A DNA stretch of 36,853 bases. Origin: Myxococcota bacterium. GTDB taxonomy: Bacteria > Myxococcota_A > Polyangia > Polyangiales > JANWZI01. The stretch covers positions 1-36,853 of the forward strand of contig JANWZI010000034.1 of the NCBI GenBank assembly GCA_025054695.1. The letters run 5' to 3'. Below, one piece after another: positions 27,512 through 35,750 of the stretch. A program made the translations under genes and the position numbers. The notes beneath the pieces are model-generated. The model saw only the letters and a list, made by a program, of their open reading frames with translations, had not been told where the DNA came from and searched no databases. Every line of letters begins with the position of its first letter. Position 1 is the first letter of the stretch.

Positions 27512-28164
27512 CGCGCGAACAGATCGCGATGCGCGCCGCGCTCGAGCTCCGAGACGGCGACTACGTCAACCTCGGCATCGGCATGCCGACGCTCGTCGCC
27601 AACTACATTCCGGCGGGCGTCGAGGTGATGCTGCACAGCGAGAACGGCCTGCTCGGTGTCGGGCCCTATCCATTCGAAGGGGAGGAGGACCCCGACGTCA
27701 TCAACGCCGGCAAGGAGACGGTGACGCTGCTGCCGGGTGCCGCCACCTTCGACAGCGCCACCTCGTTCGCGATGATCCGGGGCGGACACGTCGACGTGGC
27801 AATCCTCGGAGCGATGGAGGTCTCCGAGCGGGGCGACCTCGCCAACTGGATGATCCCCGGCAAGATGGTCAAGGGCATGGGCGGCGCGATGGATCTGGTG
27901 CACGGCGCACGCCGTGTCGTCGTCATCATGGAGCACGTGAACAAGAACGGCGCCCCGAAGATCCTGCGCCGTTGCAGTCTGCCGCTGACGGGCGAGCGCG
28001 TCGTGCACCGCATCATCACGGACATGGCCGTCATCGACGTGACGCCCGAAGGACTCGTTCTGCGCGAGCTCGCGCCGGGCCTGAGCGCGCGCGACGTGCA
28101 GGAACGCACCGAGCCCACGCTGCGCGCCGGACCCGACCTGGCGACGATGCGTCTACCCGCGTAG
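27505..28164 (+). CDS. scoB: 3-oxoacid/acyl-CoA transferase subunit B
   Basis: 219 aa. Family I CoA transferase beta subunit. The catalytic glutamate is Glu46 in [10 protein letters not shown], which forms the glutamyl-CoA thioester. Also conserved are [13 protein letters not shown] and [29 protein letters not shown]. The ATG at 27505 lies inside the end of subunit A (7-nt overlap), so the two are coupled. It is followed by array R8 and then a convergent gene. Confidence 0.93.
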   Translation: MLTREQIAMRAALELRDGDYVNLGIGMPTLVANYIPAGVEVMLHSENGLLGVGPYPFEGEEDPDVINAGKETVTLLPGAATFDSATSFAMIRGGHVDVAILGAMEVSERGDLANWMIPGKMVKGMGGAMDLVHGARRVVVIMEHVNKNGAPKILRRCSLPLTGERVVHRIITDMAVIDVTPEGLVLRELAPGLSARDVQERTEPTLRAGPDLATMRLPA

Positions 28165-28186
28165 CGCCGACCGAGGCTCCCCGAGA

Positions 28187-28300
28187 GGCTCGGGCTCGGG
28201 CGCGGACTCGGTCTCGGTCTCGGTCTCGGACTCGGTCTCGGTCCCGGTCTCGGTCTCGGGCTCGGGCTCGGACTCCGTCTCGGCCCCGGTCTCGCGCTCC
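28187..28300. repeat. Hexamer array R8 (GNCTCG units)
   Basis: Nineteen consecutive hexamers on the plus strand; 14 are exact GNCTCG, with second base T eight times, G four times and A twice. No phase break. It almost fills the 146-nt gap between two convergent genes, starting 22 nt after one stop and ending 10 nt before the other. Confidence 0.9.
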
Positions 28301-28310
28301 TGTGCGCGCG

Positions 28311-28898
28311 TCAGCCCCCTGCGGGCATCGCGGCGGGCTGGCGTTCGCCGCGCGTCGTATCGGGGAGCCAACGCCCGGCGGGAAACTCCACATAGACGTA
28401 GTGCAGCCCGTCCGGGCCGGTCGAGGCGCTGACGGTGGGCGTGGCCTCTGCGCGCATCTGCATGACGACGGCCACGTCGCGGCCCCTGCGTTCCAGGTGG
28501 ACGCGGAGCACGGGCGTTTCGAAGTACTGCGTCTCGAGCGGGCGACGATGGTTACGCAGCCCGACGCTGCAGTCGCGCAACAGCAGCACGTGGGCGGAGC
28601 CCTGCCGCACGATCTCGGTGCGCACGGGCGCGCTGGTCTGCACGAAGACGCGCGAGGCACCGTCGGGCCGGGACTGAAACCCCGGCCACGTCACCACGGC
28701 GGGGCGTGGATTCGCGGGCCGCATCGGCGGTGGGTTGGTCATTCCCGGCACGACGCCGGTGTAGGCGCCGACGGGGCGCGGCTCCGAAGGAGCCGGGGCC
28801 TGGGCCCCGACGCCTGTCGAGAAGAAACCGGCGGGAACCGACCAGATCCCCACGAGCAGGGCGGCGGATCGTGGCAGCGTCCGGCGCACGCACCCCAT
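28311..28898 (-). CDS. Exported AMIN-domain-like protein
   Basis: 195 aa. A basic N-terminus and hydrophobic stretch (8-30, ending GVGAQA) form a signal peptide. After a Pro-rich linker, a beta-rich domain (about 70-170) with SRVFVQTSAPVRTEIV, HVLLLRDCSV, a TQYFETPV segment and VAVVMQMRAEA resembles the AMIN domain, which in other proteins binds peptidoglycan or anchors envelope machines such as PilQ or AmiC. Here the domain stands alone. Probably periplasmic. The assignment rests on the strand pattern only. The gene is divergent from the TPR-AIM24 gene. Confidence 0.65.
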   Translation of the reverse strand: MGCVRRTLPRSAALLVGIWSVPAGFFSTGVGAQAPAPSEPRPVGAYTGVVPGMTNPPPMRPANPRPAVVTWPGFQSRPDGASRVFVQTSAPVRTEIVRQGSAHVLLLRDCSVGLRNHRRPLETQYFETPVLRVHLERRGRDVAVVMQMRAEATPTVSASTGPDGLHYVYVEFPAGRWLPDTTRGERQPAAMPAGG

Positions 28899-28942
28899 CG
28901 TACGGCGGCGCACGCGGTCGATGCAAAAGATCGCCGCCTGGT

Positions 28943-28972
28943 TTGACCGGCCGCACGCGGCGGTCCTACGCT
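28943..28972 (+). promoter_or_regulatory. Sigma-70-like promoter for the TPR-AIM24/pgsA operon
   Basis: TTGACC (28943-28948), an 18-nt spacer and TACGCT (28967-28972), 12 nt before the ATG at 28985. This is the best -35/-10 pair I found in the window. It predicts a leader of about five bases. Confidence 0.5.
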
Positions 28973-28984
28973 CCCCCGCCCTCC

Positions 28985-30328
28985 ATGACGTCCCCGACGC
29001 AGGGATCCCGCGGCGCGGGGCCACCGGACGACCCGACCGACCCGGACGATTTCCTTTTCCAGCTCTATCGCGGTTCGGCGTTGCTGCTCGAGGATCGCGT
29101 CGTCGAGGCGCGCGACGCTCTGGAGCGTGCGCTCGCGTTGCGGCCACGCGACGCGCGGGGCCAGGATCTGCTCGCCGGCGTCTACTTCCGCCTGGGCGTC
29201 TATCCCCGTGCGATCGAGCTGTGGCGTTCGCTCGTCGGCGCCTATCCGAACGAGGTCAGCCTCCGCATCAATCTCGCGCTCGCGTTGCTCAAGACGGGCC
29301 AGCCGGACGAGGCCTGCGAGCACCTGCTCGCGGCCGTCGCGCTCGCCCCGGCGCACGAGCGTGCGTGGAGCTACCTAGGGCTCGCGCACTGGCGTCGCGG
29401 GCGACTGGAGGAAGCCCGCGAGGCGTTCCTGCGGGGGGGGCAGTTCGCGATGGCTCGCCGGATGGAGGAGCTGCTCGCCGGCCCCGACTCCGGCGCTGCG
29501 GCGCCCGCGGCCGAGCAGGAGGACGAAGCCGCGATGCGAGAGGCGGCGCGGCAGGCGCTCGAGCGAGTGGAGCACGCCGCGCTCGCGCTCGAGGTCGAGG
29601 TGCCGGCGCAACAGACGGCGGCCGGCGCGTGGAGTCCCGTCGAGCTGGGGCGAGAACCGGTCGGACGCATGACGCCACGCCGCTCGGTCCCGCCCGCCGG
29701 GTCCGTGCCGAGCCTCGAGTCCTGGCTCGAGCGCGCGCACGTCGCGCGTCCCGCCGACGGCGATCTGATCGTCGACGCGGACGGACGGCTCGTTCTGCAC
29801 GCCGCCCACGAGGTCTGTGCGCGTCTAGAGGGACTGCGCGCCGTTCATGGAGTCATGCGCGTGCGTCCCGTGCTCCGACGTCAGCGGGGCGTCGATTCCG
29901 ACGAGCCGCTCGGCGGCGCCTTGCCCGTGTATCGGTGGAAGGGACCCGTGACGGCCGTTCTCGCTCCGGCGCCGGCTCGTCGTTTCGTGGCGGTGCGACT
30001 CGCCGAGGAGCTGCTGTTCCTGCGCGAGGAACTCCTCTTCGCCTTCGAGGCCCGGTTGCGCCACGAATCGGCGCGCCTCATCGTCGGTGGCGAGACGCTC
30101 GAGGTCGTCCAGCTCCAGGGCCCCGGCATCGTCGTCGTGCGGCTCGAGCAGACGCCGGTGACGATCGCGCTCGACGAGGGCGAGGAGACGCACGTGCACC
30201 CGAACGCGCTCGTGGGTTGGACCGGCCGCCTGGTTCCCGTCGGACACGATCGCGGATCGACGCAACCGTATGCCGTGCATGCGCCTCCCGTCGCGTTGCG
30301 CGGGCGAGGAACGGTGATCGTCCAGTGA
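28985..30328 (+). CDS. TPR protein with AIM24-like C-terminal domain
   Basis: 447 aa. Residues 25-165 hold three to four TPRs (LFQLYRGSALLLEDRVVEARDALERAL; LLAGVYFRLGVYPRAIELW; AWSYLGLAHWRRGRLEEAREAF). A helical linker rich in Ala/Glu follows, then a beta-rich domain (about 300-440; RFVAVRLAEELLFLREELLFAFEARL; VVQLQGPGIVVVRLEQTPVTI; HVHPNALVGWTGRL) resembling the AIM24 family, which has a tubby-like fold. There is no signal peptide. Function of the bacterial family is unclear. Its stop overlaps the pgsA start as GTGA, so it is coupled to phospholipid synthesis. Confidence 0.78.
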   Translation: MTSPTQGSRGAGPPDDPTDPDDFLFQLYRGSALLLEDRVVEARDALERALALRPRDARGQDLLAGVYFRLGVYPRAIELWRSLVGAYPNEVSLRINLALALLKTGQPDEACEHLLAAVALAPAHERAWSYLGLAHWRRGRLEEAREAFLRGGQFAMARRMEELLAGPDSGAAAPAAEQEDEAAMREAARQALERVEHAALALEVEVPAQQTAAGAWSPVELGREPVGRMTPRRSVPPAGSVPSLESWLERAHVARPADGDLIVDADGRLVLHAAHEVCARLEGLRAVHGVMRVRPVLRRQRGVDSDEPLGGALPVYRWKGPVTAVLAPAPARRFVAVRLAEELLFLREELLFAFEARLRHESARLIVGGETLEVVQLQGPGIVVVRLEQTPVTIALDEGEETHVHPNALVGWTGRLVPVGHDRGSTQPYAVHAPPVALRGRGTVIVQ

Positions 30329-31014
30329 CGCGGTCGGAGCGCCCCGGCGATCTGCGGCGGGACATCGTCAACCTGCCCAACCTGTTGACGCTGGCGCGTG
30401 TCGCCCTGGTTCCCGTGGTCCTCGTGCTGCTCGATCAGGGCAGTCGGCAGAGCAATCTGTGGGCGGCCGTCGTCTACGTCCTGTGCACCGTGACCGACGC
30501 CCTCGACGGCTGGCTCGCGCGGCGACGGGGGCTCGTCAGCGTGCTCGGCAAGTTCCTCGACCCGCTGGCCGACAAGCTGCTCGTCACCAGCGTGCTCGTC
30601 TGGCTCGTCCACATGGAGCGCATCGACGGCATCGCCGTGGTCGCGGTGATCGTCATCCTCGCCCGCGAGCTGTCCATGACCGCGCTGCGTACCATCGCGA
30701 TGAGCGAGGGCGTCGTGATCGCGGCCGGCGAGGGGGGCAAGGCGAAAACGGCGCTCCAGATGGTCGCGATCCTGTTGCTCATCTTGCATCACGACTACGA
30801 GCTCGACTGGATCGTCGCCCGACTGCGAACCGATCTGCACGAGGCGGGGCTTGCGTTGCTCTGGCTCAGCGTCGTGCTCGCGCTCACCAGTGCCGGTGAG
30901 TACGTGCGCCTTTTCGCGCAGGCCGTGGCGGCCAAGGAACGCCGCCTGGCACGCGAGCGATCCGGCGCGTCCGAACCGCCGCCTTCGGAACCGGCCGGGC
31001 CTCGGGCTCCTTAG
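30325..31014 (+). CDS. pgsA: CDP-diacylglycerol--glycerol-3-phosphate 3-phosphatidyltransferase
   Basis: 229 aa. The CDP-alcohol phosphotransferase signature is complete: Asp58, Asp61-Gly62, Ala65-Arg66, Gly75, Asp79 and Asp83. NLPNLLTLARV at the N-terminus is typical of PgsA rather than phosphatidylserine synthase. About five to six membrane helices. It makes phosphatidylglycerol phosphate, the precursor of phosphatidylglycerol and cardiolipin, in the inner membrane. The GTG start is fixed by the 4-nt overlap with the upstream gene. The C-terminal tail of ~35 residues is charged and Pro/Ser-rich. Confidence 0.93.
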   Translation: MTRSERPGDLRRDIVNLPNLLTLARVALVPVVLVLLDQGSRQSNLWAAVVYVLCTVTDALDGWLARRRGLVSVLGKFLDPLADKLLVTSVLVWLVHMERIDGIAVVAVIVILARELSMTALRTIAMSEGVVIAAGEGGKAKTALQMVAILLLILHHDYELDWIVARLRTDLHEAGLALLWLSVVLALTSAGEYVRLFAQAVAAKERRLARERSGASEPPPSEPAGPRAP

Positions 31015-31073
31015 ATCGTTCGTCCCGGCGGCCAGTGGCGGCGAGCTCCTCGGTGGCGACTCCGGGCCGGCCA

Positions 31074-31127
31074 CGAGCTCGAGGCCGAGGCCGAGTCGGA
31101 GTCCGAGTCCGAGTCCGCGTCAGAGCC
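31074..31127. repeat. Hexamer array R9 (CGAGNC units)
   Basis: Nine hexamers in one phase on the plus strand: cgagct, two cgaggc, cgagtc, ggagtc, two cgagtc, cgcgtc, agagcc. It lies in the 147-nt gap between the convergent pgsA and CHAD-CYTH genes. Confidence 0.8.
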
Positions 31128-31161
31128 TGGCGATGCGGAGCGAGTCAGCCGACCGCCGCCA

Positions 31162-32607
31162 TCAACGCGCCAGTCGCACGTTGAGATACTCCGGATCGTC
31201 GGTCACGTCGCGAAGCACGAACGGCTCGAGCCACGCGGGCAAGGCGACCTCCTCGTCGGAGCGCGTCAGCTCGACCTCCGCCAGAACGAGCGAGCGGTCG
31301 AGGAATTCGTCGATTTCCCACGTGCGTGCTCCGTCGACGACGCGGTGACGACGCTTGTGGATGCGGCGCCCGGACGTGAGCGGCCAGAGCGCCTCGAACA
31401 GCTCGGCGCCGACGGGCTCCTCGATCTCGACGCGCCGGACGCCGCCACCGAGCTTGACCGTTCGCAGCAGACGAACGCCGCGCGGCGCCCGCTCGCGACG
31501 CAGCCGCTCGACGATGCGATCCCCCGGAAGGTAGCCCTGCTCGATCTCGACGACGTCGGCGTGGGGCATCTCGGGAAGGCGCGAGAGCAGATACTTGCGT
31601 TCGATCTCCTCGTCCCTGGACGCGCGTCCGTGCGCCACGGCCTCGAGCGCCTCGGCGAGCGCGAATGCCTCCTCGCGCCAGCGACGTCCCCCTTCGTCGA
31701 ACAGCTCCTGCCGGCACCGCTCCCAGCTCGCGCGAAGCAACGCATGCGCGCGCTGACCGAGCTCGAGCAGCCCTCCGCGCGGATCGGGGCTCTCGTCGGG
31801 CTCGCCCGTGGTCACGGCGTGCAGCGCGCTACGCGCCCGATCGGCGGCGGCATCCCCGAGCGCATGTTCGACGCGTGCGAGCAACACGTGGGCGTCGTGC
31901 ATGCGTCCCAGGGCGTCCTGCGCCGCGCGGCAGCGATCGACGAGCGCACGCGCCGCCGGCAGCGCGTCGCGGACCGGCTCGACGAGATAACGAAGGCGCT
32001 TGATGGCGATTCGCGCCGCGTGCGCGGCGTCCTGGTCCTCGAGCCCGCCCACGGCGTCGATCGCTTCGGCCACCTCGCGCCCCGCGCGCCGCAGCCCTCC
32101 CGCCAGGGCTGCGGCGAACGACGGCGGCTCCCGATCGGGGGCGTCGACGGAGCGGAGCACGACGCTCAAGCCGTCCCGGAGTCGCGGCGCGAGGCGCTCC
32201 CATCGTGGCAACACGTCGCGACGAATCCCCTGCCGGACGACCGCGAGGCGGCGGTCGAGCTCGGCGCGCAGCATGGCGGCTCCGCGCTGTTGCGCGTCGT
32301 TCATCGCACCGCCGAGCTCGTCGAGCAGCGCGAGGACGACTTCGAGATCACGCGCCTCGCCCGTCGCGCGCGTCACCTTGCGCAGCCGCCGCACGTGTCG
32401 TTGCCGCAGCGTGCCACGCCACAGGTCGGGCCACGCGCGCAGCGTGCTCCGAAGGCGGCGCAGCGCGACCCGCAGATCGTGCAGCGCCTCGACGTCTGGG
32501 TCGGGCCGGTCCACGCGTCGCGCCGCCGCGCTCGCATCGTCGAGGAACCCGAGCGCGATGCGTCGTACGGCGACGTCACAGGGCAACGTCAGCATCTCGC
32601 GGTCCAT
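31162..32607 (-). CDS. CHAD-CYTH domain protein (domains in inverted order)
   Basis: 481 aa. The N-terminal ~290 residues form a helical CHAD domain rich in His/Arg (LHDLRVALRRLRSTLRAW at about 45-62; AARIAIKRLRYLVEPVRDAL), which binds polyphosphate. Residues ~330-480 are a CYTH/triphosphate-tunnel domain with the ExExK signature EIERK (334-338) and basic tunnel strands (RIVERLRRER; VRLLRTVKL). Tunnel metalloenzymes hydrolyse triphosphates or short polyphosphate. In the usual bacterial fusion CYTH comes first; here CHAD does. The start is the ATG at 32607, with Met5 as an alternative. It stands alone, divergent from surE and convergent with pgsA. Confidence 0.9.
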   Translation of the reverse strand: MDREMLTLPCDVAVRRIALGFLDDASAAARRVDRPDPDVEALHDLRVALRRLRSTLRAWPDLWRGTLRQRHVRRLRKVTRATGEARDLEVVLALLDELGGAMNDAQQRGAAMLRAELDRRLAVVRQGIRRDVLPRWERLAPRLRDGLSVVLRSVDAPDREPPSFAAALAGGLRRAGREVAEAIDAVGGLEDQDAAHAARIAIKRLRYLVEPVRDALPAARALVDRCRAAQDALGRMHDAHVLLARVEHALGDAAADRARSALHAVTTGEPDESPDPRGGLLELGQRAHALLRASWERCRQELFDEGGRRWREEAFALAEALEAVAHGRASRDEEIERKYLLSRLPEMPHADVVEIEQGYLPGDRIVERLRRERAPRGVRLLRTVKLGGGVRRVEIEEPVGAELFEALWPLTSGRRIHKRRHRVVDGARTWEIDEFLDRSLVLAEVELTRSDEEVALPAWLEPFVLRDVTDDPEYLNVRLAR

Positions 32608-32917
32608 CGCGCCGACTCGTAACAGGGAAGTCGCACGCGCGCACGACCGGGCACGATTCGTGGCAGAACGGTGACGCGAAGGTGGCGATGTCTTCGGTGC
32701 GAGCTCCCCGATTGTGGGTGACTCGGATTCGGCCTCGGACCCGCCCTCCGACTCGGTCTCGGAGTCCGGCTCGGCCTTGGACTCTGTCTCGGGCTCGGGC
32801 TCCGACTCGGACTCGGACTCGGTCTCGAGTTCGGGCCCAGATGCGGGCTCCGAGCGCGGAACCGTCGCGCCGGCTGCGTGCGACGCGGCGGTCGTGCTAA
32901 GCCGGCCCTCGTCCACG
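32608..32917. other. 310-nt divergent intergenic region holding array R10
   Basis: Between the starts of the CHAD-CYTH gene (minus) and surE (plus). Array R10 occupies 32720-32851. The remainder must carry both promoters, but I could not assign a clear -35/-10 pair. A frame open from a GTG at 32714 through the array joins surE in frame. Its Ser/Asp-rich product looks like repeat translation, not a SurE domain. Confidence 0.5.
32720..32851. repeat. Hexamer array R10 (GNCTCG units)
   Basis: Twenty-two hexamers on the plus strand with no insertion or deletion. Eleven are exact GNCTCG; the others are mostly one or two substitutions away (gattcg, gacccg, gactct, ggctcc, gatgcg). It lies in a divergent gap, between two promoters. 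Confidence 0.9.
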
Positions 32918-33676
32918 ATGCGCCGGCCCCTCATCCTCGTCTCGAACGACGACGGTGTGCTCGCGCCCGGAAACGTCGCGCTGCGCGAGGCGCTCGAGCG
33001 CATCGGGGACGTGTACACGGTGGCGCCGACCACCGAGCAGAGCGCCAACAGTCACTCGCTCACGCTGCACCGGCCTCTGCGATTCGAGCGGCTCGCCGAA
33101 CGCGTCTGGGCCGTCGACGGCACGCCCGCGGACTGCGTCTACGTCGCGCTCGTGATGCAGGGGGTGCTGCCGCGCAGACCCGATCTCGTTGCCAGCGGCA
33201 TCAACCACGGCCCGAACCTCGGCGCGGACGTGCACTATTCGGGCACGGTCGCGGCGGCTCGCGAGGCGGCGCTGCGAGGCATTGCCGCAATCGCGTTTTC
33301 GCTCGTCGAGCCGGGCCCGCTCGAGCCCGTCGCCGCCCTCGCCGCGACTCTGTGCGAGCGCATGCTCCAGGCCGGGCTGCCCGGTGGGCCGGTGCCCCTG
33401 CTCAACGTCAACGTGCCACCCCGCTGGCAGGGCATCCGCGCGACGCGTTTGGGCCTGCGACGCTACGAGGACGCGGTGACCGTGCGCACCGACCCGCGCG
33501 GCCGGGGCTATCTGTGGCTCGGCGGAGCGGAGGCCACGCACGAGCCCGTGGACGGCAGCGACACCGAGGCCGTCGACGCCGGCTGGGTGTCCGTCACGCC
33601 GCTCGCCATCGAGGTCACCTACGGTCCCCACATGCCGCTGGCGCGCCACGTCGCCGGCGTGGAGGCTGCCCCGTGA
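32918..33676 (+). CDS. surE: 5'-nucleotidase/exopolyphosphatase SurE
   Basis: 252 aa, the normal SurE size. The metal site NDDG (10-13, in LVSNDDGVLAPG), a serine-rich loop EQSANSHSLT and SGINHGPNLGADVHYSGTV are all conserved. It dephosphorylates nucleoside 5'-monophosphates, and some members also act on polyphosphate. The ATG at 32918 was chosen because the SurE domain begins immediately after it; the longer in-frame GTG at 32714 would add a low-complexity repeat segment. Its stop overlaps apt as GTGA, which pairs a nucleotidase with purine salvage. Confidence 0.93.
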   Translation: MRRPLILVSNDDGVLAPGNVALREALERIGDVYTVAPTTEQSANSHSLTLHRPLRFERLAERVWAVDGTPADCVYVALVMQGVLPRRPDLVASGINHGPNLGADVHYSGTVAAAREAALRGIAAIAFSLVEPGPLEPVAALAATLCERMLQAGLPGGPVPLLNVNVPPRWQGIRATRLGLRRYEDAVTVRTDPRGRGYLWLGGAEATHEPVDGSDTEAVDAGWVSVTPLAIEVTYGPHMPLARHVAGVEAAP

Positions 33677-34203
33677 GCTCCGAGCGCCTCGAACGGCTGC
33701 GAGCACTGGTGCGCGACGTGCCCGACTTCCCCCGGCCGGGCATCAACTTCAAGGATTTGACCCCGCTGCTCGCCGACCGTCATGCGTTGACCATCTGCAT
33801 CGACTTGTTCGCCGAACGATGGGTCGGCGAGCACCTCGACGCGGTCGTCGGGATCGAGTCGCGCGGGTTCATCTTCGCGGCCCCGCTCGCGGTCCGTCTC
33901 GGCGCTGCGTTCGTGCCGGTGCGAAAGCCGGGCAAGCTGCCCCGCGCGACCGATCGCGTCACCTACGCGCTCGAGTACGGCACCGACGCCCTCGAAATGC
34001 ACCTCGATGCGCTTCGTCCCGGCATGCGCGTGCTCGTCGCCGACGACGTGCTCGCGACGGGTGGCACGGCTGCCGCGGCCTGCGAGCTCGCCCGCCGCCA
34101 GCAGGCGCTCGTCGTGGGTGCCGCGTTCGTGGTCGCCTTGCGCGCGCTGCGCGGCGTCGAGCGACTCGCCGGCATTCCGGTTCAGGTCTTGCTCGAGCTC
34201 TGA
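33673..34203 (+). CDS. apt: Adenine phosphoribosyltransferase
   Basis: 176 aa, family-typical. It makes AMP from adenine and PRPP. The PRPP-binding loop VLVADDVLATGGTA (120-133) is intact, and the N-terminal segment VPDFPRPGINFKDLTPLL plus IESRGFIFAAPLA are characteristic of Apt. The GTG start overlaps the surE stop. The last 22 nt overlap the end of the convergent AI-2E permease, so the two transcripts have complementary 3' ends. Confidence 0.96.
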   Translation: MSSERLERLRALVRDVPDFPRPGINFKDLTPLLADRHALTICIDLFAERWVGEHLDAVVGIESRGFIFAAPLAVRLGAAFVPVRKPGKLPRATDRVTYALEYGTDALEMHLDALRPGMRVLVADDVLATGGTAAAACELARRQQALVVGAAFVVALRALRGVERLAGIPVQVLLEL

Positions 34204-35558
34204 TCGGCGTCGGCGTCGCCCGATCGGGAATCGGACGCCTCGGGCTCCGCATGGCGGTCGTCCGACGGCGCGATTTCCGACGTATCCGGCTGTTCGGCTG
34301 CCGCGTCCTGTCGTTGCGGCGCGGTCGATGCGCTCGGCTCGGTGCGGACCGCCGTTTCGGACGGTGGTGTCGACTTGACATCTGCGGCTCGTGTTTCCTC
34401 CGCGGCGTCTGGTGGTGGTGGCGGCGGGCTGGCCGCGGCCGGCGTGCCTTCGGAGCCGACGGGGATTGCGTCGCGCGAGTCTCCGAGAAAAAGGGCCGTG
34501 CGGCGGTACCGCGCGATCGCACGCTGCCCGAGGATCTTGACGATGGCGGCAGCCGGAACGGCGAGCAGGACGCCCAGCAACCCGAGCAGCTCGCCGCCGA
34601 TCATCATCGCCACGAGCACGGCGACCGCGGGCAGCCCCACGCGCTCGCCGACGACGCGCGGCGTGATGAAGAGCCCGTCGGCCGCTTGGATGGCGCCGTA
34701 GGCGAGTACGACGCCCACGTACGTCCACAGCGGCGCTCCGTCGAGCGCGCACATGAGCAACGCGAGCAGCAGGCAGACCGCGCCGCCCACGTACGGCACG
34801 ATGGCGAGTAGCCCCCCGAGCAGTCCCACGACGGCGCCGAGCCGCACGCCGAGCAACGAGAACGCGATGGCGTAGAGGATGCCGAGCACGAGCATCACCG
34901 TTGTCTGCCCGCGTACCCACGCCGCGACCATCGCGTCGATCTCGCGCGCCAGCTCGACGAGGCCGGGGCGCATCGGCACGGGCAACAGGTCGCGCACCGC
35001 CGCCGTGATCCGGTCGAAGTCGTGCAGCAGGTAGAAGGCGAGCACGGGGACGATGAGCAGGGCGGCGACCGTCGCGATCGCGGAAGCCGTACCCCCGACG
35101 AGCCATCCGAGGAACCGGCCGGCCGGAGCAAGCGCGTCGCGGGCCATCGACGCGTCCACGGGCACCAGCGCCGTCAGCTCGTTCCACGAGTGGGGCAGGC
35201 GGACGCCCATCTGCGCGAGCCACGGCTCGACCCGGCCTTGCAGCGCGGACAAGCGTGCGGGCAGCTCCTGCGCGAACGCGGCCACGTCCCGCACGATGAG
35301 GGGAACGACGACGAGGACCGCAACCGCGATCGCACCGAGCGCCGCGACGAGCAGCGCGACGATCGCGACGGATCGCGGCAGGCGCAGCCGCTCGAGGCGG
35401 TCGACGAGCGGATCGAGCAGGTAGGCGAGCAGCCAGGCGAAGAACAGGGGCGTGAGCACTTCCCGCAGCGCCCACAGCGCCCAGCCGACGGCGAACAGGC
35501 CGGCGCTCCACAGCACCCACCGCGGCGGGAGCGCGTCCGAGCGCGAGCCTTGCGCCAT
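34182..35558 (-). CDS. AI-2E family transporter (PerM-like permease), second copy
   Basis: 458 aa. Core of about eight helices: residues 14-60, 63-90, a helix near 150-175, and a C-terminal block (205-345) with LGILYAIAFSLLGVRLGAVVGLLGGLLAIVPY and LFITPRVVGERVGLPAVAV. The loop between helices 3 and 4 (about 92-140) is amphipathic, as in the family. A tail of ~85 residues (370-458) is rich in Pro, Ala, Ser and acidic residues and looks disordered. Substrate unknown. It overlaps apt at the 3' end. It shares the family with the gene at 13337-14461, but the two differ clearly in length and tail, so they are not a recent duplication. Confidence 0.9.
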   Translation of the reverse strand: MAQGSRSDALPPRWVLWSAGLFAVGWALWALREVLTPLFFAWLLAYLLDPLVDRLERLRLPRSVAIVALLVAALGAIAVAVLVVVPLIVRDVAAFAQELPARLSALQGRVEPWLAQMGVRLPHSWNELTALVPVDASMARDALAPAGRFLGWLVGGTASAIATVAALLIVPVLAFYLLHDFDRITAAVRDLLPVPMRPGLVELAREIDAMVAAWVRGQTTVMLVLGILYAIAFSLLGVRLGAVVGLLGGLLAIVPYVGGAVCLLLALLMCALDGAPLWTYVGVVLAYGAIQAADGLFITPRVVGERVGLPAVAVLVAMMIGGELLGLLGVLLAVPAAAIVKILGQRAIARYRRTALFLGDSRDAIPVGSEGTPAAASPPPPPPDAAEETRAADVKSTPPSETAVRTEPSASTAPQRQDAAAEQPDTSEIAPSDDRHAEPEASDSRSGDADADQSSSKT

Positions 35559-35610
35559 GGACCGCTACATACACCACGCGCGCCCACGTCGTGTTTCGGC
35601 GTCGATTTCA

Positions 35611-35658
35611 GACTCCAACTCGGCCTCGGACTCAACCTCGGTCTCGGACTCGGACTCG
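35611..35658. repeat. Hexamer array R11 (GNCTCG units)
   Basis: Eight hexamers in one phase on the plus strand: gactcc, aactcg, gcctcg, gactca, acctcg, gtctcg, gactcg, gactcg. It lies in the 192-nt gap between the permease start and the stop of the last gene. Confidence 0.8.
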
Positions 35659-35750
35659 CACGGCGGCCTTCATCCAACGCGACCGGCGCCGTCGGACTCG
35701 ACGGCAACGCCTTGCCCCCTACCTGCAATCGCGTTCAGCGCACGCCCGGC

